Part shown: piece by piece, positions 26,462 to 33,500 of the stretch
Layout of the letters: every line of letters starts with the position of its first letter
How positions within the stretch are numbered: position 1 is the first letter of the stretch
Assembly: GCA_031278075.1 (NCBI GenBank)
Contig: JAITLE010000039.1
Coordinates: 1-40,096 of the forward strand
Direction of reading: 5' to 3'
From: Bifidobacteriaceae bacterium
GTDB lineage: Bacteria; Actinomycetota; Actinomycetes; Actinomycetales; WQXJ01
DNA length: 40,096 nt
Translations under genes and position numbers: made by a program
The notes under the pieces: model-generated
Databases searched by the model: none
What the model was told of the DNA's origin: nothing
Seen by the model: the letters and a program-made list of their open reading frames with translations, nothing else

Positions 26462-27262
26462 TCAGGCCACATATTCGCGGTAGAGGGCGACGCCGTATTG
26501 GACGCCGTTGGCGATGGCGAGCAGCCACGCCGCCGCCCACAGCAGCGCCGGGGCGCTGCCGCTCAGCGCCGTGAAGCCGAGGACCGCGCCCACGCCGGCT
26601 AAGGCCAGCACCAGGCCCGGGCCCCAGGGCTCTTCGGCCGCCAGCACCCCGGCCACCGTGGCGGCCGCGCCAGCGGCCGCCATCCACATGAAGTCCCAAA
26701 AACCGAAGCCGTTGTGCATGCGACAAACCCAGATGAGACCGAAGACCAGCAAAGCGGCGAGGCTGGCGCCCCACCCGACAAACCCCAGATCGCGCCGCCG
26801 GGCGGCCATCGGTCGCGCCGGACCAGCTCGCTCAGCTAGCCCAGCTCGCTCAGCTAGCCCAGCTAGCCCGGCTGGCCCGACTGCCGTGCGGGGCGCGCCG
26901 GTCCCCAACATGGACCGGTCGGTCACCGGCGGCCTCCCTGCGGCAGGCCTGAAGTTCCCTGTGGCGATGTAGTTCTCCGTCGAGTCGGCCCACAACGCCG
27001 CGACTGATTGAGCGGCCGAGACGGTGCGCAGCGGCGTGGTCCAGCAGACATATGGCCTGCCGCCAACACCCAACCGGTGGGTGTCCAAGCCGCCGGACGC
27101 CCTGCCGCGGTAATCCGGCGAATTGTCGATGTAGACGCGCCAGGAACGGTCGATGTACTGGAAAGTGAACGAATAGTCGCGGCGCGTCGGGTGCGCCCGA
27201 TACGAGACACGAATTCGGCCGCGCCGGCGGGCTTCGGCCTCCGGCATGGATCTTTCGGGCAT
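26462..27262 (-). CDS. E2/UBC-like paralog 2 fused to a C-terminal multi-TM region
   Basis: RRDYSFTFQYIDRSWRVYIDNSPDYRGRASGGLDTHRLGVGGRPYVCWTTPLRTVSAAQSVAALWADSTENYIATGNF, then low-complexity linker and hydrophobic helices; start ATG at 27262 after GAGGAGGAGAC. Confidence 0.6.
   Translation of the reverse strand: MPERSMPEAEARRRGRIRVSYRAHPTRRDYSFTFQYIDRSWRVYIDNSPDYRGRASGGLDTHRLGVGGRPYVCWTTPLRTVSAAQSVAALWADSTENYIATGNFRPAAGRPPVTDRSMLGTGAPRTAVGPAGLAGLAERAGLAERAGPARPMAARRRDLGFVGWGASLAALLVFGLIWVCRMHNGFGFWDFMWMAAAGAAATVAGVLAAEEPWGPGLVLALAGVGAVLGFTALSGSAPALLWAAAWLLAIANGVQYGVALYREYVA
26823..26875 (-). repeat. 18-bp tandem repeat encoding GLAERA linker
   Basis: CCAGCTCGCTCAGCTAGC repeated about twice plus a degenerate third copy; encodes GLAGLAERAGLAERAGPA. 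Confidence 0.75.
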
Positions 27263-27273
27263 GTCTCCTCCTC

Positions 27274-27666
27274 TCACAGACTCGGATAGGCGCGGAACCC
27301 GTTGAGGACGGAGCGGTCCACCACCTGCGGCCGTCCCGGCGCAGGCGCGAATTGGCGGCTGTCGCGGAAGTTCTCGACACAGTCCGCCCACATCGCCGCC
27401 ACGGCCTGAGCCTCGGACAGCGTCGGCACTGGTGTGGCGTGGCTGGCCGCCCCGGGTGGGTTGTAGCAGATGAATTGGCGCCCGCCTCCGCCCGCGAGCA
27501 GATGAATGAATCCATTGACGGGCGGCGGGTTATTGACGTACACCCGCCACCCGCCACCTTCGAATTCGAAGGTGAACGAGTAGTCGCGTTTGGTTGGCCA
27601 GGCGCGATACCAGACCTTCCGCAGCACACGGACCTGGCGGGCCTGGGCCTCGGTGATAGATGCCAT
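27274..27666 (-). CDS. Small E2/UBC-like protein, paralog 3 (tentative)
   Basis: KRDYSFTFEFEGGGWRVYVNNPPPVNGFIHLLAGGGGRQFICYNPPG...PTLSEAQAVAAMWADCVENF; AAAGGAGACACCAAATG. Confidence 0.6.
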   Translation of the reverse strand: MASITEAQARQVRVLRKVWYRAWPTKRDYSFTFEFEGGGWRVYVNNPPPVNGFIHLLAGGGGRQFICYNPPGAASHATPVPTLSEAQAVAAMWADCVENFRDSRQFAPAPGRPQVVDRSVLNGFRAYPSL

Positions 27667-27702
27667 TTGGTGTCTCCTTTCTCGTGGTGGTTCGGGACCG
27701 GG

Positions 27703-28134
27703 TCACCCGGTCGGGGCGAAGCGAGCGCGAAGCGCGCCGCCGTTGACGAGGAGTTCCAGCCGGAGGTCTTGGAGCACGTCGGCCACAACCTCTGGGTAGC
27801 CCGGGCGGTTCAGCCTGAGCCACATCTCGGTTCCGAACCTAGACATGACATCCGAGACAGATGAGCCAGGCATGGCCGCTCGCAGCTGTTTGAAATCGGG
27901 CCTGTCGCGATAGTCGGGCATGTGCTTCGAATACCAGGCCTCCATCTCCTGGACGTCGGCGTCCGCCAAGTGCTCGAACTCCTCGAGGAGATCCTCGCTC
28001 AGGCCCTCGCAGAGCTTATTGCCGACCCGTATTTCGAGTTCTTTGTGGATGTGGCCGAGCAGGCTCTGCTGGGCCGCCCAAGGGAGCCCGCCAAGGCCAA
28101 GGTCGGCCAGAAATTCTTGATTCAAATTGATCAT
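27703..28134 (-). CDS. DUF5663-like small helical protein
   Basis: MINLNQEFLADLGLGGLPWAAQQSLLGHIHKELEIRVGNKLCEGLSEDLLEEFEHLADADVQEMEAWYSKHMPDY; recalled DUF5663 pattern. Confidence 0.55.
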   Translation of the reverse strand: MINLNQEFLADLGLGGLPWAAQQSLLGHIHKELEIRVGNKLCEGLSEDLLEEFEHLADADVQEMEAWYSKHMPDYRDRPDFKQLRAAMPGSSVSDVMSRFGTEMWLRLNRPGYPEVVADVLQDLRLELLVNGGALRARFAPTG

Positions 28135-28159
28135 GGCTGTTCTTTCTCTCGTTGTTTGG

Positions 28160-30451
28160 TCAGGCGATCCAGCTGGGCAGGATCGTGTCCGCGGCGAGTT
28201 CACCGGGACCGTGCTGCTTGACGCTGTGCCGCAGTTCGGCGATTCGCCGGTCACGCGCGTCGGCGCGGGCGGCCTTGATGGCCGTGGCGATCGTCTCGCG
28301 GCTGATTGGCGGCAGTTCGCGGTAATCCTTGACCAGCGCGTCGTACGAGGCCCGGCGCACCCGCTCGGCGCGCCACTTCCGCAGTTCCACGTCAGCCAGC
28401 GCCTCGCGATTGCGTTTGAAGAAGTCGAACTCGATTGAGAACGGCTCGGACGGGACGCCATCGCGCGAGATGACAGCCACGCCGGTCAGGTCCCGCATGC
28501 GGGTGAGGTCGTTGACGGGCCAGCCGTTCAGCATGGTGGAGGCCTGGGCTGCGTCCCCAGGGTTGCCGGTCCTCAGCTGGATGTAACTACCAGCGTTAGC
28601 TGACAGCGCGTCTTTGACTTGGAAACGCAACTGGTCGGGACGCTGGTGGCAGGCCAACACCCCGAGGCCGTATTTCCGGGCCTCGTCGAGCAACACCGGC
28701 AACGAGCCGTACTGGAACAGTTGCGCCTCGTCGAGGAACAGCAGGAACGGGTTCTCGCGATCCCGCCGGGTCAGGGTGGCGAAACGAGCCTCGGCCACAA
28801 GCATGCAGCCCAGCAGCTGCGCCGAACGCTCGCCAAGTTCAGCCAGCCCCAGGTTGACGAGGACCACTTTCGAGTTGTCCATGGCATCAGCCAGGTCGAT
28901 GGCGTGCGCCCCGGTGCCCAGGATGCGCGTCAGACCAGCGGAGCCGAGCACTTCCTCGCCTTTGCAGATCAGCCAGGCCCACAGGTCGGCCGCACTGTCA
29001 CCGCTCAGGTTCGCCATCTCCTGGCGGATCTGGTCCGCCAGGATGGTGTCACACGTCTCGAGCGCCTCGACGAGGCTCTTCAGCAGCTCCCGGCTGCCCA
29101 GGATGGAGAACACCGCCACCAGGGAACAGCGGTCCTGGAAGAGCCTTCGGCAACCTCGCGCGACGAGCCCGAAGCAGCGGCGCCACCTGGGCCCGGTGTA
29201 CTCCTCGGAGTCGCGGTCCACGATTATGTTCATGAAGGCCTGCAACCGTGACTCGAATTCGGCGTCGTCGCGACCACGCAGCGGGTTCATGGGCACGAAG
29301 TGTTCCGGGTCGGAGCAGTCGACGTACAGCACGCGGTCCGGGTCGCGCACGTCGCCCATCAGGTCGGCGCAGAGCGCGCCGCTCGGGTCCAACACAAGGC
29401 CACCGCGCCCCGCGTCCATCCACTGCCCCAACAGGGATCGGATGGCCGTGGACTTGCCCGATCCGCTCGACCCGACAATCCGCACATGGCGGCATAGATC
29501 CTTCGGTGACATCCACACCGACTTGCGCCGCCCGTCGGCGTCCACGCACCGGCCCACCCGGAACGCCTCAGCCGGCTTGGCCGGCGCGTCATACGGCGCC
29601 ACCTTTCGGGGAGGCGGCAGCACCTTCATGCCGGGCACAGGCTCGCCCAGCGCGGCGGCGGGCACGTTCCACGCGGCGCAGGCAGCTCCCTTCGGCAGTG
29701 CGAACCCCTTCAGACAGTCGACGGTCGGGTCGCGCAGCAGGACCCGGTCCTTCCCGTCCAGCCTCGCGTGGTCTCTGCGCTGAGACAGCATCTTCGACTC
29801 CGCGAGCGTGCGGGCGGAGGTCTCAGCCAGCGTCACCCGCGTGCGGATAGGCCTGCCGCGATACATTTCCCATTCGACGGTCGGCCCGCCTTGGAAAACG
29901 CCTCGCCAAGCCGAGTCGGACATCTGTTGCTCGATCTCAGAGGCCGGCGAGATCATCATCACCATGGCGGTTTTCAAGACCGAGAGGAATTCCCACATCG
30001 GATCGTTCCGATGGGACGGCACGGCGTTGCGTCCGTGACGGACGTCCCGCTCGGGCCGGTTGTTTCCGAGGATTCCTTCGAAGAGATCGCCTGGCGGCTC
30101 GGTCCGGGCAGGGATCACTTCCACGAGTGGTTCCGGCAGCCGCGGAATCTTGGTCGTGGGCTGCAGGAGCGCGGTGGGCGCGAACGCGTACCGCATGTCC
30201 GCGAGCCAATCGGAGGGGGCCGCGTCGTTGACCCAGCCGTACAACCGGACGCCTCGCTTGACACGCATGAGGGCGCTCACCAGCATCGCGTCATCGGGCC
30301 ATTCTGAGACCACGTTGTAAATGTTCTCCACCGTCCAGCGGGACGCTTTGAAGGGGTCCTTGCTCGGGATGAGGCCGCTGACGCGAAAGCCTCTCCCGAC
30401 GCCCGGTTGCAAGTCGCCTCGAATAGCTTTGAGCGGGAGTTCGTGATTCAT
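28160..30451 (-). CDS. HerA/TraG/VirD4-like ATPase
   Basis: HVRIVGSSGSGKSTAIRSLLGQWMDAGRGGLVLDPSG; NPFLLFLDEAQLFQYGSLPVLLDEARKYGLGVLACHQRPDQL; start ATG 30451. Confidence 0.85.
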   Translation of the reverse strand: MNHELPLKAIRGDLQPGVGRGFRVSGLIPSKDPFKASRWTVENIYNVVSEWPDDAMLVSALMRVKRGVRLYGWVNDAAPSDWLADMRYAFAPTALLQPTTKIPRLPEPLVEVIPARTEPPGDLFEGILGNNRPERDVRHGRNAVPSHRNDPMWEFLSVLKTAMVMMISPASEIEQQMSDSAWRGVFQGGPTVEWEMYRGRPIRTRVTLAETSARTLAESKMLSQRRDHARLDGKDRVLLRDPTVDCLKGFALPKGAACAAWNVPAAALGEPVPGMKVLPPPRKVAPYDAPAKPAEAFRVGRCVDADGRRKSVWMSPKDLCRHVRIVGSSGSGKSTAIRSLLGQWMDAGRGGLVLDPSGALCADLMGDVRDPDRVLYVDCSDPEHFVPMNPLRGRDDAEFESRLQAFMNIIVDRDSEEYTGPRWRRCFGLVARGCRRLFQDRCSLVAVFSILGSRELLKSLVEALETCDTILADQIRQEMANLSGDSAADLWAWLICKGEEVLGSAGLTRILGTGAHAIDLADAMDNSKVVLVNLGLAELGERSAQLLGCMLVAEARFATLTRRDRENPFLLFLDEAQLFQYGSLPVLLDEARKYGLGVLACHQRPDQLRFQVKDALSANAGSYIQLRTGNPGDAAQASTMLNGWPVNDLTRMRDLTGVAVISRDGVPSEPFSIEFDFFKRNREALADVELRKWRAERVRRASYDALVKDYRELPPISRETIATAIKAARADARDRRIAELRHSVKQHGPGELAADTILPSWIA

Positions 30452-30494
30452 CGTCGAGCGGTCCTTTCGTGTTGGGAGTGTGCGTGAACGGACG

Positions 30495-30511
30495 CACGCA
30501 AGAGGCATCCG
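30495..30511 (-). promoter_or_regulatory. Motif copy A: CGGATGCCTCTTGCGTG
   Basis: Upstream of HerA-like gene; runs into an inverted repeat GTGCGT-N6-ACGCAC (30480-30497). Confidence 0.5.
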
Positions 30512-30566
30512 AAGCCCCGGGGCGGGGGCTGAGCGTCCTCGACCGCCCACCCGTTCGTGGTTGTCT

Positions 30567-30583
30567 CACGCAAGACGCATCCG
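30567..30583 (-). promoter_or_regulatory. Motif copy B: CGGATGCGTCTTGCGTG
   Basis: 16/17 identical to copy A, 72 bp away, 13 nt from the RNAP start. Confidence 0.5.
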
Positions 30584-30595
30584 TTAGCATGAAGC

Positions 30596-33500
30596 GTGCC
30601 CAGGACCTCCCCCGCAGGGACCGAGTCGGCCGAACACCCATCTCCACTCACAGGCGCCCAATGCCGCCAACGATTGGCCGATGCCGTCGCCGCCCTGACC
30701 GCTCGGCGGATCGGCCAGGAGGTCAGCGCGGTCGCCGGGGACCTCGAGCCGCCGTATTGGCAGCCAACCGAGTCCTCGTGGGCGTGGTTGGCGCCGGTCG
30801 GCATCACTCTCAGAGCAGCGGGAGACGCGGCGACCGCGCGTCTCGACTGGCCGGTCGCCTGGGATCCCGACCGCGCGGTCGCCTGCCCAGTCGCGCCAGA
30901 CAGGGATCTCGCGTCGCCCGGACGGCACCGCGGCTGGTATATCGGACGAGCGCTAGCAGTCGGCTACGGCGTGCGGCTCCAAGAGGGACTGCATTTCATC
31001 CCGCGTCAAACCGCTCGGGGAGACTGGACGGTCGGCATCGTCCTCGCGCCAAGACTGGGGCCCGAGGTTTTCGGGCCCTTGGACAAGGATCTTCCGGGGA
31101 ACGGCAGGACCACCTGGTGGAGGCTGTCGCAAGCGGTTCTCGGAGAACTACCCGGCCGCTATGTGCCGCCAGACTTAGTCGAGACCATGCTCGCCGGTTT
31201 GGGCCTCAGCGGGCTCATCGAGACCTACGGCCCGGAGGGTCTTAGTCAAGCCCGCGCCGAAGTTGAGGAGGCGCTGCGTCGCAGACGCCAAGAGGTCGCC
31301 GCCAATCCCACATCCGAGCCCGGGCGGACCGCGGCGTCCCGCAACCGGCTGTTCGGCCCCGACGAGGTGATGGCTGAGTTGGTGTGCCGCTGCGTGCGCA
31401 GACTCACAACCAGCACCGCGCGCAACGCTGTCATCCGAAAGCAACTCGACGACATGGCCAGCAAGCTAGGTTCGTATTTGCCGGACGGCACAGCCATCGA
31501 AGGCGGTCACACCGCGGGCGCGATCGCGCTGCGAAATCTTGAGCGAGGCAAGGGCGCCATCGCTTCGGTGATCACCCCAGTCGGGATCGGGACCACGTTG
31601 GCCAGGACCGAGGAATCGGCCAGGACGTGCTTCGTCGGCTTCCGCGGCCTGGGGCGGATCCGCGGCCGCGCCGACCTGCGCGACCTCGACACAGGGTGGC
31701 GCGGCACGCTGTGTCCCGTGCAGACGCCAGAGTCGACGGACACCGGATTGGTCCGATTCACCGCCGTCGGCGCCAGAGCCGACGCGCCACCCAACTCAGA
31801 ATGGGCCGACCTGTCCGCGAGCGCGGCGCTGATCCCGTTCGTCAACCACGACGACCCGGCGCGAGCGTCCATCGGCTCGAAGAACCTGAAACAGGCCGTG
31901 CCCGTCAACGGCTGCGAACCACCGCTGGTGGCGACGGGTTGGGAGAAGATCCTGGGCCTAGCCGAAGGCGTGGCAGCAGCGGTCGCGGACGGCGAGGTGA
32001 CCGAGGTCGGGCCCGATCATGTTGTCGTCCGCACCCAGCGAGGCGTGGAGTCGCGGGTCGCGTTCGGCGCTCCCGCGGCGGCTCGCTCCGGAATCGACAA
32101 CTCCTGGTTCGTCAGCGTAAAAGTCGGGGACGAGGTGCGCAGGGGCCAGATCCTCGCCCACGCGCCCGAGGTGCGCCTGACACCGGAATCCGAAGAAGCC
32201 GAGCTGTGCCTCGGTGTCAACGCCCTGGTGGCGCTCACTCCCTGGCGCGGCCTGAACTACGAGGACGGCATCGTCGTCAGCGAATCGTTCGGCCGCCGGA
32301 TGACATCCACCCATCTGGTGCGCATCGACCAGACGAAAGACCCCGGCGATCCGGTCACCTGGCTGGTCGCCGCGCCACCCGGGCGCGTCGGCCGGGCCGA
32401 CCAAGGGACGCCTGTCACACGAGGCCAAGTGCTGGCGCAGATCGAGCGCGCGGATCGCACGCAAGTGATCTCCCCAATCACCGGCGAGTTGGTCTCCGCC
32501 TTCCTCGACCGGCGGCGCGGCACAGTGGCCGCGATCATCCGCGTGGAACGCCCCCTCGCGGTCGGCGACAAGCTGACCAACCGCCACCAGGGCAAAGGCG
32601 TCGTCAGCGCGATCCTGCCGGACCAAGACATGCCCCGGCTGCCGGACGGAACGCCCATCGAAATGATCCTGAACCCGGTCGGAGTGCTGAGGCGGCTCAA
32701 CATCGGCCAACTCTGGGAGATGCACGTCGGTTTGGAACGGCGACTCACCAAACAGGGCCCCATCAGCGTCGGCCGTGTGGTGGCTGATCCGGACGGCCTG
32801 GCCGCATCGCTCGCGAACCTGGAAGCGCCCGGTGGGCGGATGCGCCTCACCCTGGCCGACGGCTCTCCGATCGGCGGCGAGGCCGGCGTGGCGGTGGGCC
32901 CGCAATACATCATCAAGCTCAACCACCTAGCGTCCGCGAAACTCAGCGCCTGCGGCGCGCAGCCGCCAGTCGCGCCGATCACCGGGCAACCGTCCCAACG
33001 CCGCAGGTTCCACGCCGGGCACGTCGAGGGTGCGGCGCAACGCCTCGGCGAGATGGAGATCTGGGCGCTTGAAGCCGCTGGCGCCACGGCCGTCCTAGCC
33101 GACGCCCTCCAAACCCGGTCCGTCCCGCCTCAATGGGCGCGCGGCCGGCCCCGTGCGTCGCTGCGCAGCGTCCAAGCGCATTTGGCGGTCGCGGGGATCG
33201 ATCTGGTGGCCAACCAAGACGGCCCGCGACCCCTGGCCAACCTCATGGCGAGCGAGATCGAGAGTTTGACGACCCAGTGGCGACAAGAGCCAGAACCCAA
33301 CCTCGAAATGTCCGGCCACCCCGGAACCGCCGAGGCCGAGACTGTTCAATGGAGCATCCCACTGCCGGAGCCGATGCGGCACCCGTGGCGCACGAAGCTC
33401 GTTGAGCCGCCACCCATCAACAGCGTTCCCGTCCTGCCGCAGGCTTATCGCGTGCCCATCGGGCAACGGATCATCGGACTGAACCGCCACTACGAGGAGC

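Noticed and set aside
26823-26875. Possible CRISPR-like repeats
   Set aside because: Contiguous 18-bp tandem copies without spacers, in frame inside a CDS linker; same reasoning for the repeats at 39964-40096
31958-32926. 322-aa minus-strand ORF antisense to the RNAP
   Set aside because: RNAP motifs on the plus strand are unambiguous; antisense ORF shows no domain signature
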